Shown piece after piece: positions 29,801-38,928 of a stretch of 39,100 bases of DNA (the first letter of the stretch is position 1; every line of letters starts with the position of its first letter). The position numbers and the translations under genes are program-made. The DNA is from Amphimedon queenslandica (Eukaryota; Porifera; Demospongiae; Haplosclerida; Niphatidae). The notes beneath the pieces were generated by a model. That model made no database searches and was not told the origin of the DNA. It saw nothing but the letters and a program-made list of their open reading frames with translations. The DNA lies in NCBI RefSeq assembly GCF_000090795.2, contig NW_003546404.1, positions 33,882 through 72,981 of the forward strand, in the 5' to 3' direction.

Positions 29801-32192
29801 TTTTCCATAAATCACTGGAAAAATTCTGGCATTATTACAGTTTTAACAGATGCATGTACATGTAACTTGATAGTTGATATTTGAGTAAAACTTAAACTAT
29901 GAGCATATAACGAGCCTATAATTGGATTCATCAGGATATTAGAATGGAATTTGGAGCAGTGCCTAAAAGCATAATAGGCAAAAATTTAAACATAATTTGC
30001 CAAGCCCTAGTTAGCAATAAAATTGAACTATAAATGCACAAATCTAACCTTAATAACATAGGTGCCTTGTAGATGCTTCCTTAATCTTCCTGAAGTCATG
30101 TGTGTGAGGTTACTGGATTGAATCCGGCTGTTGGTCCAAGTTTTATTTTATTTAGAAAATTTTTTTAAATGTCCAAATACAATTTTAAGAAATAGACACC
30201 CTGGCTTTCCTTTAAGGAAATGCGGTACATGTAGTACTGTAAATCAGGAAAATTGTATGGTAGATAATTTTTGTGTTTAAAAATTGTACTGTGATATAAT
30301 TTTTACTACATTAGATTGTGTGATGTATTATTAAATGTGGCATCTAATTATATGGGCGATCTAATTCTTGCAAAATTCTAATCCAGTAAAATTAAAATCA
30401 CAGTAAAAAATTCCCAGATAGACTGTAATTAATAACTGAAAAATTATCGTGGAATATGCTATAGTAAATTTAAAGAAATTATTTTTTTGTATTATTTTTT
30501 GGATATTAGGGTCTATTGACCTGTCTGCTGATAGTAATTGGTAGTATTGGTCATTTGATTGATGGCCTCACTACTCTCATGTGGGTATTCTATGGACTGG
30601 TCTTTGTTGGATTGTTAGTAATGAGGTTCACTAGAAGACAAGAGACAAGACCTTTTAAAGTATGTACACACACAGACACATATTTATATTCATATATTAT
30701 GTACATTTTAATTTAGTCAGTCTAATGGTCAATTTCAATGTATATTGATGTCCTTATGCTGTGTAGCAAGTTTGAGCTGTTTTCGACAAATAATTTTCGA
30801 GTTATTAGCATTTTTTTTAAATGGGCCAATTTTTGAAAAATACCCAAGGCTATAGCCCATGGTTTTTTCCAAAAAAAAGGCTCCGAAATCATCCCAAATT
30901 TTTATTACATTTTCTGATACACATTGATGTACTTATGCTACATAGCAAGTTTGAGCTGATTCCGAGTTCAATTTTTTGAGTTATGGCCATTTTACAAAAT
31001 TTGCCAAAATCTGAAAAATACCCAAAGCTATAGCCCATGGTTTTTTCCAAAAAATAGCTCCGAAATCACCCCAAATTTTTATTACATTTTCTGATACACA
31101 TTGATGTACTTATGCTACATAGTAAGTTTGAGCTGATTCCGAGTTCAATTTTTTGAGTTACGGCCATTTTAAGAAATTTGCCAAAAACTAAAAAATACCC
31201 AAGGCTATAGCCCATGGTTTTTTTTCAAAAAATGGCTCCGAAATCACCCCAAATTTTTATTACATTTTCTGATGTATATTGATGTCCTTATGCTGTGTAG
31301 CAAGTTTGAGCTGTTTCTGACAAATAATTTTTGAGTTATGATCATTTCTTTAAATGGGCCAATTTTTGAAAAATACCCAAGGATAGCCCATGGTTTTTTC
31401 CAAAAAATTGGCTCCGAAATCACCCCAAATTTTTATTACATTTTTTGATGTATATCAATGTCCTTATGCTATGGAGAAAGTTTGAGCTGTTTCTGACAAA
31501 TAGTTTTCAAGTTATGAGCATTTTAAAAAGCCAATTTTCAAAAAAAGCAAAGGCTATAACATTTTCTGATGTACATGTATAAAAGGATGCAAAATTCATG
31601 GCAGCCATTTTGTTTGGGGGTGAATCCTACTTAGTAACGCTACCGCGTTACTAATTATATGCATTGATAACATTTTAAAACTATGAATTGTTACTTTTAT
31701 GATACATATATGTAGGTTTGGTTCCCAGTCCCAGTGATGATGATATTCATTGCTGTATTCCTCATCTTTGTTCCTATCATTCTTGTCCCCAATGAGAGAC
31801 TCTATTTCCTTCTCTCATTGATGCTGTTCTTTGCTGGTATACCTGTGTATCTCCTGTTGGTTTGGGATAGGCTGAGACCTAAAGTCTTTAGCAAAATAAC
31901 CGGTGAGGTTTAATTCTTTATAACTCATGTTGCAAACTCTTCATAATTATTATTGCTATTTTATTTTGGAACTGTCAATGAGTGGTATTTTGCTTACACA
32001 TGTAGATAAATTTTTGTATGTAAGCATTGAGTGTATTAAAATTTACTTATTTCCAATGCAGACAAATTAAACAAGGTCTTCATGTTCCTCCTGGACTCAT
32101 CACTACCAGCTACTGCTCCTACAACTTCAACTGAAATCATTACTTACACAGCAAAGACTGATGGTAATGTCGACACTAACAATGACAACTGA
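26849..32192 (+). CDS. SLC7-family (L-type/heteromeric class) amino acid transporter
   Basis: Nine exons: 26849-27440, 27923-28051, 28124-28223, 28670-28714, 28979-29102, 29323-29526, 30510-30659, 31716-31902, 32062-32192. Product 553 residues. After an acidic cytosolic N-terminus, helix 1 carries IGKIIGSGIFITP, the APC-fold substrate motif (GSGIF). SWSYSFFIRPSATAVI, SYEGWNGIGYTVEE and GAATGAVYAGSRVMYTTARDG are hallmark SLC7 light-chain stretches. About 12 hydrophobic segments are present. In the heteromeric transporters a cysteine between helices 3 and 4 bonds to the SLC3 heavy chain; here the aligned position reads AGGDTPP, so that cysteine is absent. The protein may therefore act alone or pair without a disulfide. 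Four introns carry MITEs, a hAT-type element or a tandem array. The desaturase stop is 214 bp upstream. Confidence 0.9.
27462..27561. repeat. Direct duplication flanking a MITE, left copy
   Basis: About 95 bases (ending ACTTCTGATCCAGCTCTACT then AGCATA) recur at 27763-27855 with roughly 85% identity by eye. The MITE 27562-27762 sits exactly between the two copies. Confidence 0.7.
27562..27762. mobile_element. Foldback MITE, TACCGTATAGCGGG family, copy 2
   Basis: About 200 bp; ends TACCATGTAGCGGGTAAATT and, in reverse complement, TACCATATAGCGGGTAGTTT. Located in intron 1 of the SLC7 gene. The outer TA on both sides suggests a TA target site. Confidence 0.85.
27763..27855. repeat. Direct duplication flanking a MITE, right copy
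   Basis: Partner of 27462-27561. It repeats AGTGCAATGTATATAGTA and CACATTTACTTCTGATCCAG in the same order and orientation. Confidence 0.7.
28361..28569. mobile_element. Foldback MITE, TACCGTATAGCGGG family, copy 3, inverted
   Basis: Starts TACCGTATAGTGGGCAAATT and ends TTTTCCGCTATATGGTA. Its inner sequence runs opposite to copies 2 and 4 (TTTTGACGAATGGCTATCAA here against TTGATAGCCATTC there). It lies in SLC7 intron 3. Confidence 0.85.
28727..28937. mobile_element. Foldback MITE, TACCGTATAGCGGG family, copy 4
   Basis: Starts TACTGTATAGTGGGAAATTT and ends TTCCTGCTATACAGTA. It lies in SLC7 intron 4, in the same orientation as copy 2. Copies 3 and 4 are inverted relative to each other and flank the 45-base exon 4. 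Confidence 0.85.
29587..30009. mobile_element. Non-autonomous hAT-type element, 423 bp
   Basis: Terminal inverted repeats TAGGGCTAGGCAAATTATG and CATAATTTGCCAAGCCCTA. The flanks GTTAGCGA (29579-29586) and GTTAGCAA (30010-30017) are an 8-bp target duplication with one mismatch, the size made by hAT transposases. No transposase frame. Located in SLC7 intron 6. Confidence 0.8.
30235..30427. mobile_element. Foldback MITE with TACTGTAAATC-type ends
   Basis: Left end TACTGTAAATCAGGAAAATT and reverse complement of the right end TACAGTCTATCTGGGAATTT are imperfect inverted repeats. TA borders both ends. About 193 bp, in SLC7 intron 6. Confidence 0.5.
30720..31600. repeat. Tandem array of about 178-bp units with CTATAG-centred hairpins
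   Basis: Five units. Core centres CTATAG are at 30850-30855, 31028-31033 and 31205-31210, with damaged ones near 31383 and 31554, so the period is 171-178. The block TGATACACATTGATGTACTT, ATGCTACATAGCAAGTTTGA, GCTGATTCCGA matches the HSDL2 array, so it is a subfamily of the same repeat. In unit 1 the arms GGGCCAATTTTTGAAAAA and TTTTTTCCAAAAAAAAGGCT pair around CCAAGGCTATAGCCCATGG. Located in SLC7 intron 7. Confidence 0.88.
31602..31655. repeat. Short dispersed element with terminal hairpin, copy 2
   Basis: GGCAGCCATTTTG, GGGGGTGAATCCTACTTAGT, AACGCTACCGCGTTACTAA. The stem TAGTAACGC-TACC-GCGTTACTA is perfect (9-bp arms, 4-base loop) and ends in CTAA. It directly follows the tandem array. Copy 1 is at 19804-19858. 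Confidence 0.7.
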
Positions 32193-33218
32193 TTTCATTC
32201 ATGTATTTTTATTTTTGCTGCCACCAAGTTAGCTACTTTTTTACTTAAATCTGAAAATATTATTTTTTTTGAATTGTACTCTAATAATGGAAAAAATTAT
32301 GTCTACATGAACGTCATGAAGGCGTACATGCAACAGCAAATAATAAAAAGTGATCATTGATAAGAAATAAATTATTAATTATTTACAATATTGTCAATGG
32401 TCTCTATTAGCTCATCCACTTGTACCACTTTAACAATCTTATCCTTCTCAGACTGTAGATGTAATTCAAAATGATTCTCTTGTAACTAGACAAAATAAAA
32501 ATTATTAAATACACTACACTCAACAATACCATGAATAAAGTAAATAATGATTATGATAAAGCACAAGAAACAAAACGACAAGTATAACTGTGATCTAAAT
32601 TCTAATGCTTATAATGCAAGGCTGCATGACTTGTACTTAATTGAATGGAAAAAGGAGTCACATTGATTAAAACTAATTTACCATTGCAATTACAATTACT
32701 CTTATAATAGCACTACATACTTTTAGCTTACCTTTAATCCAATGACTACAGCTATGGGATACCCCAATAGCTCAATGTGTCTGACTCTCTCTCCAATACT
32801 CAACTGGGATCTATCATCATTGCAAGGACTACCTCACCAGGATACCTTGAATCAAGCTTATCATATAAATCCATTGCTTTAGACATCAACTGTGTATCCT
32901 TTAATATTAAAGAAAAAATAGCTATAATAATATGCACATCTCTGATATGAATAAGTACTAGTTTTATCACTTTCAGTATAATATTGTTCCTCACCTTTTT
33001 GTTGCCCAAAGGAGTGATGCACACACTCATAGGTGCAATGGATACTGGCCATATCATTCTCCCATTGTTTACAGCTAGACTGTGTTCTATTATAGTTTGC
33101 ATTAGTCTTGATACACCAATACCATAACAACCCATTTCACATGCATAACCTACATGTATGATGAAATTAAAAATAAATGTGACAATCCTAATATAACTTA
33201 GTACATAAGTAAAGTGGA

Positions 33219-33410
33219 TACCATATAGCAGAAAATTTTTGTGGATTTCATGTTTTTTTCAGAATCCAAGAAAATAAAATCTGCAAAAATTGATTCAATA
33301 CGGTTCAAGATGGCCAAAAAGTAGAAAACCACAAAAATTAAAGCCACAAAATTGATTTTTGAACGGATTCATAAAATTTTTGGGCCACAAAAATTTTCCG
33401 ATCAATAGTA
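33219..33410. mobile_element. Foldback MITE with TACCATATAGCAGAAAATTT ends
   Basis: Left end TACCATATAGCAGAAAATTT (then TTGTGG) and the reverse complement of the right end TACTATTGATCGGAAAATTT (then TTGTGG) are inverted repeats. About 192 bp. The ends resemble, but the interior differs from, the TACCGTATAGCGGG family. Only the left PARS2 copy has it. Confidence 0.65.
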
Positions 33411-33805
33411 GTTGACAACACAGAAAGCATAGTTCAAATAATATGTTGTCATTACATTAATATTGAATCGAAAATAACTGTGTTGTATGCTTTAAGTTGT
33501 ACATGTATTGCAGTTTGTCTTTGTGGGACATTTTATCCATGTTTTTAAGTAAATTTTACTTCTTGTAACATTGCCAAAATCCCTTTTGCACTCACAATCT
33601 TAAAATAAAAAAATCATAACAAAAAATAAAGCATAATTACAAAAATTAATAAGCATAACAAAAATGATGTCAAAATCATAAAAAACTACTAAAATAAAGC
33701 AATTTTGCTAAAATCTATGCATGCATATACATGTACATGTAATAGTTACAGTTAGTTTCACAGTAGTTCATGTACTATATAGTGTACAAGTTTTAGGAGT
33801 GGTAC

Positions 33806-34519
33806 TCAGTCCTCTATACCCAGAGTCTGCATGCGTGGCATCAAAGCTTTCTTAAGCTCCTCATACATGGCAGACAGTTTACTTGCTGCCATAACTAGAC
33901 TGGTACCTCTACGTGGGCCAACAAGAGAGAGAGATGATGCCGACGAAACAATGTCAGAAACAGAATCAGTAAATGAGGGAGAACTAGTTCCATCAAAGGC
34001 ATCTGCAAAAATTAAATTTTTCCAATTGGCAAACCTACTTGAGACTCCAATGCCACTAGCAATTTTCTTACAATAATCCTGACAGTTATTTAAAACTGCA
34101 TGATAGGCCCCCATACTAGCAAGAATTTCGTGAGCCTTTGTGATAATGTGAGCAGCAGTGAGTGGCATTGTCGTACCCAATGACAGGGCTTTGAGGCCTT
34201 TATATTTTTCTGCTTTAAACTTACAAAGTTTCACATAATCACAATAAAATTCAGTTTTGTTATTTTCCTCATTCACCATGAGATGAACCAAAAACCCTTC
34301 TACATAGCCTGGTAGAAGAAACATCATTGAATAATGATCAAACAAGCTCTTAAATAAGATATACACATCCCATTCTTTTGCTTCATAACAACCTGGAAAT
34401 GACGAGGAATATTCTTCATTCCACATGGATTCGATATATATCTTTAAACTTCCTGATACTCCAGTAAAAGGTCTAGCATAAAAATCTGAAAATTTAGATG
34501 CTAAATGCCTAGTAGACAT
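33806..34519 (-). CDS. LRAT/NlpC-P60-like protein, intronless, nested in PARS2-like pseudogene
   Basis: A 237-residue frame with no introns, on the same strand as the host and inside its intron. I do not recognise the exact family. Two blocks shared with the paralogue at 37816-38496 are suggestive: WDVYILFKSLFDHYSMMFLL followed by PGYVEGFLVHL, and NNCQDYCKKIASGIGVSSRF. A His in HYS (H62), a second His in VHL (H79) and a Cys in NCQ (C146) match in order and rough spacing the H-box, second histidine and NCEHF cysteine of the LRAT/PLAAT family, a circularly permuted NlpC/P60 thiol enzyme fold (acyltransferase or phospholipase A). The spacing between the histidines is 17 rather than about 12, so the link is inference. 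The middle block LKALSLGTTMPLTAAHIIT is conserved in both. No signal peptide or membrane anchor is seen. The C-terminus is Ser-rich and not conserved. Confidence 0.7.
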   Translation of the reverse strand: MSTRHLASKFSDFYARPFTGVSGSLKIYIESMWNEEYSSSFPGCYEAKEWDVYILFKSLFDHYSMMFLLPGYVEGFLVHLMVNEENNKTEFYCDYVKLCKFKAEKYKGLKALSLGTTMPLTAAHIITKAHEILASMGAYHAVLNNCQDYCKKIASGIGVSSRFANWKNLIFADAFDGTSSPSFTDSVSDIVSSASSLSLVGPRRGTSLVMAASKLSAMYEELKKALMPRMQTLGIED

Positions 34520-34693
34520 ACTGCCAAAGAGTTGCTTTCAAAAATATAAACTTAATAGACTCTGGTGACTGGTCTGAGAGAAAGTTGCCTTATCCAGTAC
34601 ATACAACAGTACAGTAATTGAGAAAATGCTGAATTAAAAAATATATATCATGTCATGTGAGTGGTATCATGTGACTGTAAGTGGTATGACAAT

Positions 34694-35095
34694 GCCTTTT
34701 AAGGCCTTGGCTTTTTAGTGTCTACACTTGCAATGTGGTTTGCACATCCAGTTATTCCACACTATCTTGACATCATGTATAATTTTGATAGCATTTCTGA
34801 TAATCTCATCCAGCTGCCATTGGTTATAACTTATAATACACATTCAAACTAGTGGTGGGTGATATATTGAAATTAACGATATTTTATCGATATAATGCGG
34901 TATCAATACGTATCGATATCGAAAAAAATTGAAAAGAAATAATATCGCCCACCCCTAATTCAAACCACATTATGTAGGAGGTGGTTTAACATAATGGGCA
35001 TTGAAGCCAATTAGCATCATGACAGTGACTGGAACCAGTTTGGCAGTTTCAAAATGGTTCAAAGTGCTAGTGTAGAAAGGCCTTTAGTAACACCA
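34694..35095. mobile_element. Foldback element interrupted by a hAT MITE
   Basis: Left end TTTTAAGGCCTTGGCTTTTT, AGTGTCTACACTTGCA; reverse complement of the right end ACTAAAGGCCTTTCTACACT, AGCA. The ends are imperfect inverted repeats, and inner sequences AATGTGGTTTG and CAAACCACATT also pair. The 108-bp hAT MITE at 34850-34957 splits it. The outer limits are approximate. Confidence 0.5.
34850..34957. mobile_element. 108-bp hAT-type MITE with exact 8-bp target duplication
   Basis: Ends TAGTGGTGGGTGATAT and ATATCGCCCACCCCTA are inverted repeats. The flanks 34842-34849 and 34958-34965 are both ATTCAAAC, a perfect 8-bp target duplication. The interior is rich in ATCGATA-type steps. Clearly a young insertion. 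Confidence 0.88.
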
Positions 35096-35112
35096 CTCAA
35101 AGCTATTACTCG

Positions 35113-35284
35113 TTAAAGCCTTTTCACACTAGCAAACTGCAGCATTATAACATTGGTCACACTGCATCACTTCACATCAACACCTCTGGAGGTGAAGTAA
35201 GAGTGATGCCCATTAAATTGAAACCACTCTAGTGTGAACACGATTAAATGCATATTACTTTTGCAAGTGTGAAAAGGCTTTTAA
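35113..35284. mobile_element. Foldback MITE flanked by TTAA
   Basis: Left TTAAAGCCTTTTCACACTAG and reverse complement of the right end TTAAAAGCCTTTTCACACTT are inverted repeats of about 24 bases. TTAA at both borders is the target type of piggyBac-like elements. Its ends resemble those of the element 34694-35095. Confidence 0.65.
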
Positions 35285-35867
35285 ATTTATAGTTTGCTAT
35301 TTACAAAGATGGAATGACTGAAATATTTAACAATAATGTGGGTGGGAAATTAGAAACTAAAATGCATGATTCAATTGAAATTTCCTATTTTAAAATAACA
35401 TGCATAATGATTTCACAGGCATGTACATACACGTTAGAATGAATTGAACAGAAAATAATCAATTACAGTTTCTTTCCTTATTAAAATCAATGTCATTTTC
35501 GTAAGAGGAACATGTACAAAATAAAAGAATTTACTTACAAGAATGCAAATAACAATGTAATTATTATGATTGTCATAAAGTGCTTTAAATTTTTCTGAAT
35601 AAGTAGTACCAAGGAAGAATGCATGTGCCACCTGTAACAAGGGCCACTAAAATTTACAATTCTCTCCCAAGCTCTATCACTGTATTTTATACCTCAATTC
35701 CTTTGTATTGAGAAACTGGACACTTCTCTTCATTCAGTGAACAATCAGGAAGACTACCAGTAGCACTGTCTCCTGTCACCTCATAATTAACAGCATGACC
35801 ACATCTAGCATTAAAGTAGCAAATATAATTTTTTTCACTTAGTACAAAATCATTTCCAAAACCCGAT

Positions 35868-36517
35868 CTACACTTCCATATAATGATGACTCATCCATGA
35901 CAAAATACTTATGCAGCTATCAATGTCAAATGTTGTGTGCCTTCTTCACCCCTATCAGTAAACACAGGTCTAAAATTTTAGGGTAAACAAGATGGTGAAC
36001 ATCAATGGCCAGGGTACTACATGTATTAGAGGTGATTCTTTGATGTCAATAGGGTTATTATAACAATAATAACAGTAATTTCTGAGAACCAGGCAGGAAT
36101 GTACAATGAACAGCTGCATAAGCTATAGCTGCCTATGCAAATTGAATAATAAGCAAATTTAAAAGCAGCCCATGACATAGAATCTACAAGAATACTTACA
36201 ATTCACAAAAATGACATCAAAAACCACTTACAAGTCACATTTAAATATACATTTAATGGAAAAGCCTACTGGGTTTTAAAATCTTCATAAAACAGTATTT
36301 TGTTCTTAGAAAACTATGATTATCTTGAATTATTAACTGGTGAACTATAATAATTATAATTATTGTTAGATAATTATGTATAATATTCAATGTGTGCCTC
36401 TTTTTTAAATTGGACAATAATTTTAAGGTCTACTAATGGAAAAAGAATTTATGTCTCTACACGAAGGTACAGTGCAACAGCAAATAATAAAAAGTGATGA
36501 TTGATAGGATTAAATTA
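35868..36517. other. Spacer between the two PARS2-like copies
   Basis: I looked on the minus strand for the missing N-terminal exons of the left PARS2 copy and found none. The right edge (from about 36425) is duplicated at 32275-32374 and marks the beginning of the segmental repeat. AATAAA-like sequence lies in the shared GCAACAGCAAATAATAAAAA. Confidence 0.55.
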
Positions 36518-38928
36518 TCAATAATATTTTAAAATATTGTCAATGGTCTCTATTAGCTCATCCACTTGTACCACTTTAATAATCTTATCCTTCTCAGATT
36601 GTAGATGTAATTCAAAATGATTCTCTTGTAACTAGACAAAATAAATAAAAACGAAATACACTAAGCCCAAACCATGTCATGAATAAAGTAAATAATAATC
36701 ATGATAAAGCACAAGAAACAAAAAGACAAGTATAACTGTGATCTAAAGTCTAATGCTTATAATGCAAGGTTGCATGACTTGTAATTAATTGAGTGGAAAA
36801 AGGAGTCACATTGATTAAGACTAATTTACCATTGCAATTACAATTACTCTTATAATAGCACTACATACTTTTAGCTTACCTTTAATCCAATGACTACAGC
36901 TATGGGATACCCCAATAGCTCAATATGTCTGACTCTCTCTCCAATACTCAACTGGGATCTATCATCAAGGACTACCTCACCAGGATACCTTGAATCAAGC
37001 TTATCATATAAATCCATTGCTTTAGATATCAACTGTATATCCTTGAAAAAATGATATATCAAAATCTACCATATACATGTACACTGTACACATAGTCCAA
37101 ATTTTTGCTTGTGAAAAATTCCAGCAAATCTGTTAGGCATTTTTGTTTGACAAAGTTTTTAACTGAAAAATTTTTGCTCCACATGGGGTAGTACTTGTAT
37201 GTAAATTGATAACAGAAATGACTATAGCAGACAAAAATTAACTTTAAGATTTCAACAAAATTTTTCACTGATAAAAATTGGGAGTTATATGAATTAACAT
37301 TATTCCTCACTTTTTTATTGCCCAAAGGAGTGATACACACATTCATAGGTGCAATGGATACTGGCCATATCATTCTCCCATTGTTTACAGCTAGACTGTG
37401 TTCTATTATTGTTTGCAATAGTCTTGACACACCAATACCATAACAACCCATTTCACATAACCTATGATGAAATGAGAAATAAATGCTATAGGCATAAAGC
37501 CCAACATAATATTAGCAACTTTTGGCAAATGTTTCATGTGGCTGGACTGCGAGCAGTATGATCATTAATTTTGATGCTTTTATTGACATGAAATTGACAA
37601 AAGTAAACTGAATTTTAACATGCTTTCAATTAGAAGGCATACAGAAACATAAAACACAGTCAATTAAAGAAAATAATGCAATTTTATCATAATCATTAGA
37701 ATCGTAACTAAATTATGCATGTTAATAGAGCTACTGGGTGCAGAATGTACTCATACTAAAATATATGCATGCATATAGTCAAGTAAATAAGAAGTTTGAC
37801 AGCAGTTACACACTATCAATTTTGTCTTGCACAGTATTTCTCATAGAGGCCATCTATTGTCATGATTAGAGTGGAATCACTGCTAGGACTTTCAAGAGAG
37901 ACAGGTGTTGAAGACGAAATTGCACCAATAACGTGTGGACCAGCACCAAAAGCTTGAAATAACTCTGCAAAAACTACTTGCATAAAATTGTTAAACCTGG
38001 TTGAGACCCCAATTTTTTTAGCAATTAGCTTACAATAATTCTGACAGTTATGTATAACTAAATTATAGTATTCCATGTTTTCAAGAAGAATGCCATGAGC
38101 CTCTGTAATTATGTGAGTAGCAGTGAGTAGCAATGTTGTACCCAATGACAGGGCTTTGAGGCTTGGACACTTGATTCTAAGGTCATCAAGTTCCACATAC
38201 TTCAGGACAAACTGGGGTCTTTCTGTATTGGCTTCCATGAACACCAGGAGATGAACTAAAAATCCTTTGTTGTGGCCTGGTAGAAGAAACAACATTGAAT
38301 AATGACCAACTACATCCTTATACAGCAAGTACACATCCCAGTTCTTTTCTTCATTATAATTTGGGAATGAAGTAGTTGCACATTCAAAATTGTTCCACAG
38401 GGATTGGATATATTGCACTAATTCATCAGGTGAACTTCCAGTAAAAGGTGGACTATTGTAAACTGAAGCTGTAGATGATGATAAATTCAAAGACATAGTG
38501 CCAAAATGTGAGTGATAAAACAGGTGAATGGGTTAAATACAGTGGGTTTACACACATGGGTAGTCTATGAATAATGTTACAGTAGTGATGCTGGCAGGAG
38601 TAGGACACAAAAACTATGCCTATACAAGCCTAATAAATAGTTATGGCTATGAAAATTGATTAGGCAAACTATGCAGGTTTATATCTATCTCCAATTGAAG
38701 AAATAGTGTTGTAGCCAGTATATAGTCAAGTAACTATGAGCTCTGAATATTTACCCCAAAAGCTACATGTACAAGTATATGATAAAATAATACTATTGTT
38801 CATAGTGACATGCAAGCCATGAAGAAATAAAATTTAAATTTCCTGCCATTACAATTTTACTTTTGTTTGTCATAAAGTGCTTCAAATTTTTCTGAATAAG
38901 TAGTACCAAGGAAGAATGCATGTGCCAC
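36518..38928 (-). CDS. PARS2: PARS2-like prolyl-tRNA synthetase, C-terminal part; 5' exons outside the window
   Basis: Four exons on the minus strand, all in phase: 38861-38928, 37311-37461, 36880-37041 and 36518-36631 (stop TGA). They give the last 164 residues. VAHAFFLGTTYSEKFEALYD and MGCYGIGVSRL (class II motif 3 with its arginine) come from the end of the catalytic domain; then NGRMIWPVSIAPMNVCITPL leads into the anticodon-binding domain (LDSRYPGEVVLDDRSQLSIG, VRHIELLGYPIAVVIGLK). The match is to the bacterial-type mitochondrial prolyl-tRNA synthetase, which charges mitochondrial tRNA-Pro. The upstream exons for motifs 1 and 2 lie beyond 39100. The intron 37462-38860 contains an intronless LRAT-like gene on the same strand. 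A broken copy of this gene is immediately downstream. Confidence 0.82.
37816..38496 (-). CDS. LRAT/NlpC-P60-like protein, intronless, nested in PARS2-like gene
   Basis: A 226-residue intronless frame, paralogue of 33806-34519 and in the equivalent intron. Shared features: NWDVYLLYKDVVGHYSMLFL with LPGHNKGFLVHLLV (H65, H82), LKALSLGTTLLLTATHIIT, and NCQNYCKLIAKKIGVSTRF (C151). The His-His gap of 17 and the His-Cys gap of 69 are kept (17 and 67 in the paralogue). By eye the two proteins are about 45% identical, much less than the PARS2 exons and introns around them. The N-terminal 20 residues and the C-terminal 40 residues are hardly alike. The presumed nucleophile and both histidines are intact, so thiol hydrolase or acyltransferase activity is possible; substrate unknown. 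The gene could be expressed from its own promoter or processed from the host intron. Confidence 0.7.
   Translation of the reverse strand: MSLNLSSSTASVYNSPPFTGSSPDELVQYIQSLWNNFECATTSFPNYNEEKNWDVYLLYKDVVGHYSMLFLLPGHNKGFLVHLLVFMEANTERPQFVLKYVELDDLRIKCPSLKALSLGTTLLLTATHIITEAHGILLENMEYYNLVIHNCQNYCKLIAKKIGVSTRFNNFMQVVFAELFQAFGAGPHVIGAISSSTPVSLESPSSDSTLIMTIDGLYEKYCARQN

Larger units (their letters stand above)
32375..35867 (-). pseudogene. Broken partial copy of a PARS2-like prolyl-tRNA synthetase gene
   Basis: Exon remnants on the minus strand: 35693-35867 (LSEKNYICYFNARCGHAVNY, then PVSQYKGIE), 35564-35631 (VAHAFFLGTTYSEKFKALYD), 32995-33149 (motif 3, MGCYGIGVSRL), 32732-32898 (anticodon-binding domain) and 32375-32485 (C-terminus). 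Compared with the copy at 36518-38928 it has three lesions: the donor GT after LYDNH is lost (right CAAAAGTAAAA, left CATAATAATTA), 4 extra bases (CATG) just before the MGCYG codons shift the frame, and 5 extra bases (GCAAT type) in GEVVL-DDRS shift it again and bring in a stop (GEVVLAMMIDPS). The class II catalytic core is missing: only about 650 bases separate the first remnant from the next gene and none is coding by eye. Intron and exon sequences are otherwise highly similar to the right copy, so the duplication is recent. A gene for an LRAT-like protein lies in its largest intron. Confidence 0.75.

Noticed and set aside
32800..33135. A separate small gene starting MGCYGIGVSRLMQ
   Set aside because: It is motif 3 and anticodon-domain exons of the PARS2 pseudogene, read through an intron.
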